64,000 nucleotides of DNA. Source: Mortierella sp. BCC40632. Its lineage: Eukaryota; Mortierellomycota; Mortierellomycetes; Mortierellales; Mortierellaceae. Made by a program: the position numbers and the translations under genes. The stretch lies in assembly GCA_011634665.1 (NCBI GenBank), contig WAEK01000021.1, positions 759,501-823,500 on the forward strand. Direction: 5' to 3'. The notes beneath the pieces were generated by a model, which saw nothing but the letters and a program-made list of their open reading frames with translations, had not been told where the DNA came from and did not search any database. Below, piece after piece: positions 33,555-45,649 of the stretch; position 1 is the first letter of the stretch, and each line of letters opens with the position of its first letter.

Positions 33555-36500
33555 ATGGAGCCTAGTGGCCGTCCTGCCCCTCCCTCGCCAGGGCACCGGA
33601 GACCAATCCCGCCTCGCATGAATTCCAACGGTAGTGTCGCTGTTGCTATTGATCCACCTTCACCTTCACATCAGCCGCACCAGCAACAGCGGCCACCCAA
33701 TCCCCGGTTACCATCACATGAGCGACGCCCTTCCCCAGCCATGTCTCCCTCGCAGCGTCCTTTTCACCAGCCCCAGCAGCAGCCATTCCAGGGCTCGCCT
33801 GAGAGCCACCAATACCCTCCTAATTCCTATCCTCTCAGGGACCTGCAACCGTCGTCTGCTCCACAGCCTATTGGGTTCCATCCCAATTTTTCGGCCAGTG
33901 ACCTGCGCAACAACCAGTTTAATAATCACCACTATGGCCCAGGGCTCAGTGGCGTTGAATCTGAAGATGAGAGTCTGTACTCTCATCAGCTCCCTCACAA
34001 CCGTAGAGACACCACCTTTTCATCCTCATCCCAACACTCTCTTTTTCCGCTCGCAGGTCGAATGCAAGATGATGAGAGCGATGGTATGTTGTTCATCTGA
34101 CTTTATTTTTTTTTCGAATCATCTCCCCTTCTCCCCTTCTCCCATCTCCCTCCTTTTTTTTTTTTTTTTTTTTCAGAGTCTATTGGAACCATAGGGAAGA
34201 GAAGAACTATGTTCGATAACATGCGCTGCGTGATATCGAGAGCAGTGACTCTCCTGGATTGCTCTGATCTGCTCCCTTGATCCTTCATTTCCCTGGAGAC
34301 ACGAGGAAAAAAAAAAAAAAAAAGAGGGACTGGGGAAATGAGAGAGCAAAGGAGAGAGATAGACAGATAGTGGGAGGAAGGACAAGTGTGGCGCTTCTTT
34401 CCCTACATCTTTCTCTTCTCTGTCCCTGATCGGTGTTTGGATTTCTCTCGGCCCGCTGCACCTGTCGTTGCACTTTCCCACTGTTTGTCGCTCTTATTCT
34501 TGTTGTTGGCTCCGCCCAATTGACCCTTCTCTGCTCATATGGCTCTGTTCGATCGGCTTTCTAACTGACTTTTTTCTCTTTTCTGTTCACCCGCGTCAAT
34601 CCGTGCCTATCCGCGTCTGCCTTTCTGTCCACCTGCACACACCCCACCTCCTCTCTCTCTCCACCCCCCGCCCCCCACTCCCTCTTCCTCACCCCACTTA
34701 GCCGACCAACGCGGCCGCTACTTCAATGGCAAGAATGGAGGTCATGACAAGGGCAAGGGCCGTATTGGTGCTTCAGAATCAGACTCCGAGACCTTTGACT
34801 CGCGCATGGAGGGATATAAACCCAATGCTGGACACGACATTGACCTCTTTGGGCCTTTCAGAGGACCCGACGATGGCCGTTACACTGGCTTCTCACCCTC
34901 ATCGGAGGCCCTGCTCACTCTGATCGAGAACAAAAGGGGCGCTCTCCCAGGCACTCAGTACAAGCTCGAGAATGGGCCCCAGGGAGGCAATCATATGGCC
35001 GATCCACATCATCCCCACCCCGCGAGTCTATACCCCTCCTGGACAATCGAAAAGGGCGTTCCTGTGACGAGAGAAGAGATTGAGGGCATTATGCTCGATC
35101 TCACAAGAAAGTTTGGTTTTCAGCGAGACAACATGAGGAACCAGACCGAGGCTTTCTTGACCATGCTAGACTCGAGAGCTTCTAGAATGCCTCCCGTGCA
35201 TGCACTCACCACTATCCATGCCGACTATATCGGAGGAGAGAATGCCAACTACCGTAAATGGTACTTTGCTGCGCAGCTCGACCTTGACGACCACATGGGA
35301 TACCACTCTGCTCCAGGAAAGAACAAGCGCGTCAACCGCAACTCGATGGCCCCCCAGCCCGGAGCTACATACCAAGAGACGCACGAGTCCCTGGCGATGG
35401 CAGAACATCACTGGAAGGCCCGTATGGCTCGCATGTCCCACTTTGACCGTGCTCGTCAGGTTGCTTTGTACCTTTTGCTCTGGGGTGAGGCGTCACAGAT
35501 CAGATTCTTGCCCGAGTGTCTGTGCTTCATCTACAAGTGTGCCGAGGACTATTATCTCTCACCCGAGTGCCAGCAAATGATTCACCCAGTTCCTGAAGGT
35601 CAATACCTGCGCACCATTATCACACCCCTTTATCGGTTCATCCGTGATCAATCCTATGAAGTCCAAGGAGGCAAATACGTAAAACGGGAGCGCGACCACA
35701 ACAAAATCATCGGATACGACGACATTAACCAGGCCTTCTGGAGCCCCGACGGCATGTCTCGCATTCGTCTCAAGGACAACAAGCGACTCCTTGACATTCA
35801 CATTGGCCGACGATGGAGCGCTCTGAGTCACATCAACTGGGACATCTCCTTTAGAAAGACCTACATCGAGAAGCGAACATGGCTCCATATTGCTGTCAAC
35901 TTTACTCGTATCTGGATCATCCACATTGTCATGTACTGGTACTTTACCGCCTACAACGCACCCTTCCTTTACTTGAAGGACGGAGAAGTTGATACAGGAG
36001 TCCAGTGGTCGGTGGTCGCTCTCGGTGGTGCCATTGCTACGTTGATCATGCTCGTGGGCGTCTTTTGCGAGTTTATGTTTATCCCATTGACGTGGTCCAA
36101 CTCTGCAATGCTGATCCGCCGACTCGTCATTCTGTTGATTATCCTGATCCTCAACGTTGCCCCTGCAGTCTATGTTTGTGTATACAACCGTACAGGATCT
36201 GTCTCCAAGATTGTCGGCATGTCTCACTTTGGCGTCTCTCTCATCACCTCGATCGTGTTTGCCATTATCCCTTCAAATCAACTCTTTGGATCACCTTCCA
36301 AGACCTCTCGCAAGAATTTGGCCTCCCAGACGTTCACGGCCTCATTCCCAAAACTACAGGGCACCGATCGTTTGCTCTCTGTCTTTCTCTGGTCGCTTGT
36401 CTTTGGCTGCAAATTGGTAGAGTCGTATTTCTTCTTGTCCAGGTCCTTCCGTTCGCCACTTGAGGCCCTTTACGCGGAACGCATTGGCAATTGCAAGGAC

Positions 36501-39500
36501 AAGTTCTTTGGAGAGACGCTCTGCATGTACATGCCAGTGTTCACGGTCACGGTCATGTTTATTGTTGACTTGGTTCTCTTCTTCTTGGACACGTATCTCT
36601 GGTACGTCATCTGGAACACGGTCTTTGCTGTTGGACACTCGTTCAAGATTGGTATCTCCATCTGGACGCCCTGGCGCACTATCTTTTCACAGTTGCCCAA
36701 GAGACTTTACGCCAAATTGCTCGCGACTGCCGACATGGATGTCAAGTACAAGCCCAAGGTGCTCTGTTCTCAGATCTGGAACGCAATCGTCATCTCCATG
36801 TACCGCGAGCATCTCTTGTCGATTGAACATACGCAGAGACTGCTTTACCAGCAGACTCCTACAGAGAGCGACAACAAGAGAATCCTCAAGGCTCCCATGT
36901 TCTTTGTCGCCCAGGAGGACTCTTCGGTCAAAGCAGAGTTTTATCCTTCTCACTCTGAGGCCGAGCGACGCATCTCATTCTTTGCTCAATCTCTGGCCAC
37001 CCCAATCCCCGAGCCCATTCCTGTAGACCAGATGCCTTCCTTCACTGTCTTGGTACCCCATTACTCGGAAAAGACACTTCTCTCTCTGCGAGAGATCATC
37101 AGCGTCGAGGACCAGAACACGCGAGTGACCCTTCTCGAGTACTTGAAGCAGTTGCACTCGGTTGAATGGGATAACTTTGTGCGGGACACAAAGATCCTGT
37201 CCGAGGAGTCCTCGATTCTCAAGGGTGTGAGCCACTTTGGCATTGATGACAAGGAAAGCCATCGAGACATGGACAAGCTCAACAATGATGATCTCCCCTT
37301 TTACAGCATTGGTTTCAAGTCTTCCTCACCCGAGTACACGATCCGTACCCGTATCTGGGCCTCACTCCGAGCTCAGACCTTGTATCGCACTGTCTCTGGA
37401 TTCATGAATTATGCCAAAGCGATCAAGCTCCTGTACCGAGTTGAGAATCCCGAGATGGTGAATCAGTTTGGAGGCAACGGCGTTCGACTTGACCGTGAAC
37501 TGGACCGACTCTCTCAGCAAAAGTTCAAGTTTGTAGTGTCGATGCAGCGATACACCAAATTCAACAAGGAGGAAGCCGAGAATGCCGAATTTTTGTTGCG
37601 TGCCTATCCTCAGCTTCAGATTGCCTATCTGGATGAACGCCCACCAGAGGCCGAGGGAGAAGAACCAGTGGTGTATTCGGTCCTGATCGACGGCAAGTGC
37701 GAAATCATGCCCGATGGAAAGAGGAGGCCCCGTTTCCGTGTCCGCCTTCCCGGTAACCCAATCTTGGGAGACGGTAAATCCGACAACCAGAACCATGCTA
37801 TGATCTTTGCGCGTGGTGAGTACATCCAGTTGGTCGACGCCAACCAGGACAACTATCTGGAGGAGGCTCTCAAGATCCGCAGCGTGCTCGGTGAATTTGA
37901 ACAGCTCCACATGCCCTTGGTTTCGCCCTATTCTCCTCAACTGTCATCCAAGGATGTACCTGAGCCTGTGGCGATCGTTGGAGCACGCGAGTATATCTTT
38001 TCGGAAAACATTGGTGTCATGGGAGATGTTGCTGCAGGAAAGGAACAGGTTTTTGGCACATTGACACAACGTATGATGGCCAGGATTGGTGGCAAGCTTC
38101 ATTATGGACATCCAGATTTCCTCAACTTTATCTTTATGACCACTCGTGGAGGTATGTCTTTTATCGATTTTTTTTATTGTTATCTTAATTGTGAGAGAGA
38201 AAGAAGAAAAGAAAGAGGGCTTGCGCTCAAATGCTGCAGCATGCTGAGCAAAGCAAAAAGAAGAAATATTGATTAACGAAACGTTTCGCTCTTATTTATT
38301 TCGTTTTAGGTGTGAGCAAGGCGCAAAAGGGCCTCCATTTGAACGAAGATATTTATGCCGGCATGGCAGCCTTCAAGCGTGGTGGACGGATTAAACATAC
38401 GGAATACTATCAGTGCGGCAAGGGTCGTGATCTTGGATTCGGTTCGATTCTCAACTTCAACACCAAACTCGGCACTGGCATGGGTGAACAAATGTTGTCT
38501 CGCGAGTACTACTATCTAGGAACACAACTCCCCCTAGATCGATTCCTCACCTTTTATTATGCACATCCCGGATTTCACATCAACAACATCTTTATCATGT
38601 TGTCCGTCCAGTTGTTCATGTTGTCGATGATGTTCATTGGCTCCATGGCTTCGACGGTCGATATTTGTATGGACATTGCTCAGGATGGATGTGTGAACCT
38701 TGTGCCCGTGTACGACTGGATCAAGCGCTGTGTGTTGTCGATTTTTACCGTGTTCTTTATCGCCTTCTTGCCTCTATTCTTCCAAGAGTTTATGGAGCGT
38801 GGATTCGCAAGGAGTCTTCTCCGACTTGGCAAGCACTTTATGTCTCTGTCTCCCCTCTTTGAGGTGTTTGTGACTCAGATCTATACCAACTCTATCCTGA
38901 CCAACTTGAGCTTTGGAGGAGCCCGCTACATTGCTACAGGAAGAGGCTTTGCGACCACAAGAACACCCTTTACTCTGCTCTACTCTCGATTTGCAGGACC
39001 ATCTCTCTACCTGGGCATGCGCACGCTGTTGATGTTGATCTTTGCATCCTTGACGATGTGGGTGCCTCATCTGACCTACTTCTGGGCCTCGGTCCTGGCG
39101 CTCGTCATTTCACCCTTTATCTTCAACCCACATCAATTTGCGTTTACCGAGTTTATGGTGGATTATCGTGAGTTCTTGAGATGGTTGTCTCGAGGAAACT
39201 CGAGAACACACGTCTCCTCTTGGATCACTTACTGTCGAGCCATCCGTACACGAATCACGGGTTACAAGCGCAAGCGACTAGGTCACCCCTCAGAGAAACT
39301 TGGTGGAGACATCCCCAAGGCAAGCTTTACAGTCATCTTTGTATCCGAGATTGTGTTGCCGTTTGTCCAGGCCGCGCTCTGTGTGATCTGTTATATGTTT
39401 GTGCGCTCGTTCCCGGATGGAGTGACCTCTCAAGGTGCAGCGATCTATACCAGTGGTTTGTTGCGAGTCGCTGTCTTTTCGGTTGGACCCATGGCAGTCA

Positions 39501-40171
39501 ACGCAGCGTTGCTGGCAGGTCTCTTTGGTCTCTCTTTGGTCTTTGGTCCCTTGATGAACATGTGTTGTGTCAAGTTCGGATCAGTCATGGCCGCGATTGC
39601 TCACGGTGGTTCTGTGTTGACATTGATTGGTTTCTTTGAGGCGCTGTGGGCCCTTGAGGCATGGAAGAGTTCAAATGCAGTTCTGGGTGTGATTGCAGCG
39701 ATTGCAGTTCAACGGTTCTTGTTCAAGGTTCTGATCACAATCTTCCTAACCCGTGAGTTCAAGCATGACGAGACGAACCGAGCCTGGTGGACTGGCAAGT
39801 GGCATGGACGAGGCCTTGGTTCACATGCGATTTCTCAGCCGCTCCGAGAGTTTGTGTGCAAGATTATTGAGATGTCGATGTTTGCATGCGATTTCTGGAT
39901 GGGCCATGTGATCTTGTTCCTGTTGTTCCCCATTTGTTTGATTCCATGGATTGATCGATGGCATTCGACCATGTTGTTTTGGTTGAGACCGAGCAAGCAG
40001 ATCCGACCTCCTATCTTTTCAGCCAAGTTGAGATCCCAGCGACGACAGATTGCTTGGGGTTATGGATTCTTGTTCTTGATGATGATGGCTTGTTTTGTGA
40101 TGTTGATTGTGGGGCCATTGGTGTTCTCGAAGTACCTGCCTCAGGATTTGGCCGAGAAAGTTCCTTTCTAG
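33555..40171 (+). CDS. FKS1: FKS-type 1,3-beta-glucan synthase catalytic subunit, 1946 aa, three exons
   Basis: Exons 33555-34083, 34702-38151 and 38310-40171 join in phase 1 both times, giving 1946 residues, the usual length for fungal FKS proteins. The enzyme (GT48) polymerises UDP-glucose into wall beta-1,3-glucan at the plasma membrane, activated by Rho1. The N-terminus is Pro/Gln/Ser-rich (about 1-175). The cytosolic FKS1 domain follows (ALYLLLWGEASQIRFLPECL, INQAFWSPDGMSRI), then the first TM cluster. The central glucan synthase domain includes YSVLIDGKCEIMPDGKRRPR, FRVRLPGNPILGDGKSDNQN, QLVDANQDNYLEEALKIR and GKLHYGHPDFLNFIFMTTRGG, continuing into GVSKAQKGLHLNEDIYAGM, LGFGSILNFNTKLGTGMGEQ and a second TM cluster. 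The regions matching echinocandin hot spots 1 and 2 read FLSRSFRSP (about 754-762) and DWIKRCVL (about 1462-1469), both differing from the Candida versions. Confidence 0.96.
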
Positions 40172-40241
40172 ACTTTTTTTTCTTGCTTTCTTTCTTTCTT
40201 TCTATCACTGTAACATAGCCCCTTTGTCTCTCTTTCTTTTC

Positions 40242-40272
<31 letters not shown>

Positions 40273-41154
40273 ATCTTTCTTTCCTCTCCCATTTCATGTT
40301 CATTGATTTTGAACCCTGCATGAACACCACGCAAAAAAAAAGTAAAGTTAAAACTCCAAAAAAAATGCCGCTAGCTTCCATTGTGTACCTTTGGGTATAA
40401 AATATCAAGTACTATGACGATCACTCTGCCGCTCAACGGAAAGAGGGAGGTGGTGGCTGTGTAAAGTTCTCTCGTAGCTCTTCTTAGCATCTCGACATAG
40501 TGGCTTTGTTTCTGTTCCCTTCTCTCTCACCCTTCTCTCTCTCGCGTCATCCTTGAGAGTGTTCGGGAGACTTCCCACCAGTCGATGACGATCGTACGTG
40601 TTTTCTGGACAAGGCCTACTGTTTTCAGCTGTATCTGAAAAGGAAAAAAGGTACATACGCGGTCATAGCAAAGATGAAACCTCTCTGATTGGGCCTGCAA
40701 TTGCTTGCTCTTTCTCTACAGAGCCACTCACTGTCAAGAACCAGCGTTCTTTGACGGTTTTTTTTTTTTTATTTCCGCGACTTGATGCCCTACCTCTTTG
40801 TTCGCCCGCTCATTTTTTTTTCCTTTCGCACTCGCACCCAAACACATACCCAATTGAACATCATTGACTCGAGCAAAAAAATTTTTTTTGAATATTTTTT
40901 TATATTGTTAAAAATTGAATCTATAGTCTAGGGTTGGCGAGGTGGGTATGTCGATCTAAGTCAATTAGATCAAGGGGATACTTGAAAGCTCTTCCCTTCA
41001 TTTCATTCATCCAAGCTCGCACCAGGCGTTGGCCATTGAGGATTGAATAAAAAAAAGGTGTGTGAAGGAGCAGTGTGGATGCAAAGGGGATGAGAAATGA
41101 ACTTGACTTTTTTGCTGTTTGTTTGCTTGCGAACCACCTTCTCGCGTTGATAAT
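40172..41154. other. Convergent 3' region of FKS and the barwin-like gene
   Basis: No gene. It holds CTTT/TTTTC repeats at 40180-40270, several A and T runs and AT-rich DNA around 40875-40920. These are presumably the two 3' UTRs and terminators. Confidence 0.5.
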
Positions 41155-41718
41155 TTAGACCCAGTGCCACTCAATGTTCAAGATGCCAGTGTCGAGATGA
41201 CCAAGCTTCTTGAAGGCAGCAGGAGAAAGATCAAGCGAACCCCAGGCACATTCGTCACCGGGGCACTTGTCAACAACACGAGCAACGACCGACTTGGAAC
41301 GGTTGTCCTTGTTGGTGATACGGACCTTGCGACCGCAGACTGGGTTACCCCAAGAGGCAGAACCCATCTGGTGAGCGTTCAAGGCAACAACGGGCTCGAC
41401 ATTGCCGTTCCAGCTAATGTTGCAAGCTCCGTAACCGTGAGTGAACCAGGTGGCCTTGCCACGGTGGGTGACCGAGGAAGAAAAGGCATTGGCTGCCTTT
41501 ATGGTCTTTTCCTCAGACTCGTTCTTGAGCTCCTTGGTAGAAGCAGCAACTGGCTTAACGACTGGCTTGGTGACAGTGCCAACGGTCTCAGTGGGGACAG
41601 CGGTGGTGGCAGAGACCGTAGCAGAGACCGTAGGGGTGGCGACCTCGGGGTCGATAGGGGCGGCGGTGGCCATGATGGCGGCGGCGGCGAAGAAAAGGAT
41701 GGAGGTGAACTTGACCAT
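41155..41718 (-). CDS. Secreted barwin/RlpA-like double-psi beta-barrel protein, 187 aa
   Basis: Single exon, ATG at 41718. Residues 1-20 are a signal peptide (KFTSILFFAAAAIMATAAP). Residues 21-75 are a Thr/Val/Ala/Pro-rich linker. From about 85 to the end is a compact double-psi beta-barrel: RGKATWFTHGYGACNISW, VVALNAHQMGSASWGNPVCG, KVRITNKDNRSKSVVARVVDK, CPGDECAWGSLDLSPAAFKKL and GILNIEWHWV. The Cys pattern and the CPGDEC...DLSPAAF block match fungal RlpA-like/barwin/expansin-related secreted proteins, often wall-associated or effector-like. The catalytic Asp of lytic relatives cannot be judged safely, so enzymatic activity is not assigned. It ends tail to tail with FKS. Confidence 0.85.
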   Translation of the reverse strand: MVKFTSILFFAAAAIMATAAPIDPEVATPTVSATVSATTAVPTETVGTVTKPVVKPVAASTKELKNESEEKTIKAANAFSSSVTHRGKATWFTHGYGACNISWNGNVEPVVALNAHQMGSASWGNPVCGRKVRITNKDNRSKSVVARVVDKCPGDECAWGSLDLSPAAFKKLGHLDTGILNIEWHWV

Positions 41719-44700
41719 GTTGAAGAGTGTTGGTTGGTTGATTGGTTGGTTGGTTGGGATTGTTACGAAAGTTGTGATGTAGCAAAGGATTTAGGAGAGT
41801 CGAAGATCGAGTAAGGTTGGATCGTAAACGTAGGTCGGGAAGGGAAGAGTTGGAGGGAGAGAGAGAGTTAGAGGGGAGGGGGGATTGTATAGTTGGGGTC
41901 GTTGCTAGTAATTGGGAGTGAAGACTGCACTGAAGAACAAAACTGGAGGTGGGAACCGATGGTTTTTATACATTTGACCAACCCCTGTGGCGACCAGACT
42001 TGCTCCGCACTTTCTTTAGCTTTCTTTCTCGGACTTTGAACGGCCGCAGTCAAAGTAACGAAAGCAACGCCCCTGGATTAATGTGGATCACCGCCTCACT
42101 TGGGTACCTGGAACCCTATTTCCCGCCAGCCTCTCACCAGTCTCTATCCGCTTTCTCTCTTCTCTCTCTTTCTCTCCTTCTCTCTCTATCTTTCACTACT
42201 TCCATCTCACTCGCCCTCACCTGGGCAAACGAAACAGACGGCGTTCGGAGAACAGCTAGGCCAGGGGCACGACTCGAGAAGCCAGAGAAAGACCTGCAGA
42301 GAAACGGCCGCCCCCCAACCACAACAAAGCACACAATTTTTTTTCAAGGGGCCTGGCGCCATTCCGATCCTTTGTCGTGGTCGGGTCCTAGCCCACAAAG
42401 ACCTCCCTGGTTCGCTTCGTTTCAGTCCACAAGCGGCCTGCTTTTTCTCCCTCTCTCTGCTTTTCCTGCCTCTTCTTGATCTGAGGAGCTAGGCTGGAAA
42501 CAGCGTGGCAGAAGCACGGGAAGGATCCAATGCCATGAGGCAGGGCCCGATCAAAAACTGCGTCGCCACGTTGTCAGATCCACTAGCACATGGACCTTTT
42601 TTTAGAGCCCGAGATTCCTCACTTTTCCCCTGATCTGTTCTCGCATGGGCTCCTCTACTCCTGGGCCACCTGTACCCTGGACCTGATCTGACACAAAAAA
42701 CAAGCATGCTTTACAAGCTAGTAAAGGGGTACATACTGGGTCCCAGCGGGAAAGACTTTTAGAGTTTTACAAGAATCGCTACATAGGATCAGGAAAGGGC
42801 CAAGGTACCCTGGGCCTTTAGACATGTGTCAACTCTAAAGATCTTGAGACTCTCCACCCTCAATACCACAACGTCGCGCCCAACATGGGAGTAGACGTGA
42901 GAATGAGGCCTAGTGGTGGTGTGAGTAAGAGTAGGCATGAATCTGGATCCATAACCGACTCGGACAAACTGAGCTGTTCCAGTACAAACGTAGGAACCTT
43001 TCGAGATCCTTCATGATTTTTGCTTTTGGTTTCTACAGGCTCCCTCGCCTTTGGCTATCCCAATGGTGTAAGAGTGAGAATTTTCTCGACTGGCTATTGG
43101 GAGACGAGACGAAAAGAAAGTCACTGCAGGTCGTCGTCCTCCTCTCCTTCCTAGCCAACCCTGGACACCCACACGACCCAATGTGCAAGGGTATTGGACG
43201 CTGATAAGATACTTCTTCAAAGAGTTCGCAATCGACTCAATGGGACAAGGTCTTCCCTCAACCAGACCACTCGGGTTAGTTCATGATAGAGTTGGATCAA
43301 GAGCCTCTCGAGTCTCTTCATCTCGTCTCGTTGTAAACGCGTGTAAGCCTCTAGTCTTGGCCACCTCACTCAGCCCCTCACTTTCTGACTTCGGGTCCTC
43401 TTTCGGATCCATTCTTCAGTTTTTTCTTGACCTTCTAACAAGGATTAGGTACATGCACTGTACTTGAAAAATCAAGCTCAAGCTGGCGTAGTGAAAGAAA
43501 AGAGAATCGACCACGTTGGAAAGAAGAAAAGAGAAAAGCCGTTTCTTGACATTGATTTCTGCGGAATCTTGACGAGCCTTCTCGAGGTTTCGTCATGGTC
43601 CCCGACCTTTTTTTTTTTTTTTTTTTTTTTTTTCCGTCAAAACTGCACAGCTCTTTCGAATTACTACACCCATGTGTGTGTGTGTGTGTGTGCGCCCGTA
43701 CATGCTGACAAAAGCTTTCTTTGCTGACCGACACAAAAAAAAGAAAAAAGAAAAAAGAAAAAAAGGACCAGCGGAGGATAAAGCTACGCAGACGCAGACC
43801 CGGTTGACATCTGCCCAGTCATCTGCGTAGCCGTTCTTCTCCTAGTTCCCTTTGAAAAAAAAAAAAAAAAAAAGTCAGACTCACGACAAACCTTACCCGG
43901 GATTTCGTTAGACCTGAGAGACAGCGTCATTGCCCCTGTCTGACACTGGCCTCTCTCCTTCTTCTTTTCTTTCTCTCTCTCTCTCTCTCTCTCTCTGAGG
44001 GAACCTTTGTCTGTAGGGCGGGGGGCAGATTTTGCACAGAGCACACATAGCACAGGGACGAATGCCAGTGTGTGTCTCTTAAGATCTAACGAATGCAGGG
44101 TCTAATGAGAGGCTGAGTTGATTCGCCTTCATGATCAAAAGGCCACTACTACATGCTGAGAGCCCTCAGGAATGCACGCAAACATTCCAGCCCAAGAAGA
44201 AGAAAAATACGACGGAGACACAGAACATGCCTAACAACAGAAAATAAAAATAAAAATAATGTATATCGGGTTGCGTTTTTTTTTTTTTTTTTTTTAGTAG
44301 TAGTATCTCTCTACTAGGGCTAGGGCCAACAGAAAGAAAGGGTATAGGGAAAGGTAGGTCCCAGGCCAACTTTCTGTTCTCACAGAGGACTGGTCAGTGG
44401 TTTTTTTTTCCTTTTTCTTTTTTTTTTCGCAGGAAGGATTTTCCCGCCAAATAGCTACAGAGAGCCCCGAGACTCTGATTGAGGCGGCAGTAGTATTTAG
44501 AACAAACGGAGACAGATGTACCTAACCGACCTCTCAAGGAAATAATGGATTCATCTTTGATGTGTTACTTGAGTCGAACTAATGTATTGGAAGGTATGAG
44601 GAGGAGGAGGAGGCTGTGGCACACACATTCATTCTCGGCGATGGTTGTGGGTTAAAAAAAGAAGAAAAGAAAGGAAAAGAAATGTGTATGCAGAACAAAA

Positions 44701-45649
44701 GAGTCTCATCAGGACTTGGGTTCACTGCACTCCAGCAAGCATCCACCATCGATCGCGAACGCCCAGCGCAGAGAAGGTTGTGCAGGGTCACCGAAACGAG
44801 AGTGAAGAGGGACCAATACTGTACGTAAGGTACAAAAGGCTTTTTTGCCCCCCAGGGATGGAAGGAGTGGATGGCCTTGGACCTGGACCAAACCTTCCTG
44901 GCGCCAGCCAACAAAACGACACGAGAGCTGGAATGTCTCCCGTCTCCCTAGGCCTTTAAGGGCGTAGACAGCAATCAGGAAGAATGATTCTACGATCGGG
45001 GAAAGAGAGAAAAATAGAAAGGATGTGTAGTTGACGCGACCCTCTCATCTGGGCCAGGCATGGGTTGTAGACTAGGGCGCGGGAAAACCTCGCCTAGCCT
45101 TCCCATCCTAGCTTGCACTGGTGGCGTACGGGACACGTGAATCCAAGAGAGAAGACGCAGCAGGAGAATAAGAGGAAGCTGACTTCCGCCTCCTTCTCCA
45201 ACCAAACTGGTTTTCTTTTTTTTTTTTTTTTTTTTTTTTTTGCTCCTCTGCAGTGCGGGGCGTGTGTTAATAGTTCGTTTCTCTTCATGGGGAAGGTTGG
45301 AGGTGGATGCAGGCAGAGGATAATATAATTTCCCTCCTCTGATCGGGAGACTGACCAAACCCACGGACCCGAAGGCGGTTGGTTGGCCGATGCGGAGAGG
45401 GTGTAGAGCAAGGCAGGCAAGTAGTGCAGTAAGAACACGAAGACATGTCGGCTGGACTGCGAGTCTCTCTCCCTCGAGCCGCGCGCTCTACTCCGGTTCG
45501 AGTTTTTTTTTTTTTTTTATTTCTCCCAGGCGTCCGAATCGCGCAACATCCCCTCATCCTCCGCATTTCTGCCTTTGCCTTCAAGTCCTCCATCATCAAC
45601 CCTTCTGTGCTACCCATTCCCTAACTCCGTCTACTCGACCAACTCATCC
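41719..45649. other. 3.9-kb interval without a recognised gene
   Basis: Upstream of the barwin-like gene on one side and of the thiolase on the other. Both strands were scanned; frames are short and lack family motifs. Simple tracts include a run of about 27 T at 43611-43633, (GT)n at 43674-43691, a CT tract at 43973-43995, poly-T at 44277-44295 and poly-T at 45217-45241. An unspliced non-coding RNA or a poorly conserved short gene cannot be excluded. Confidence 0.45.
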
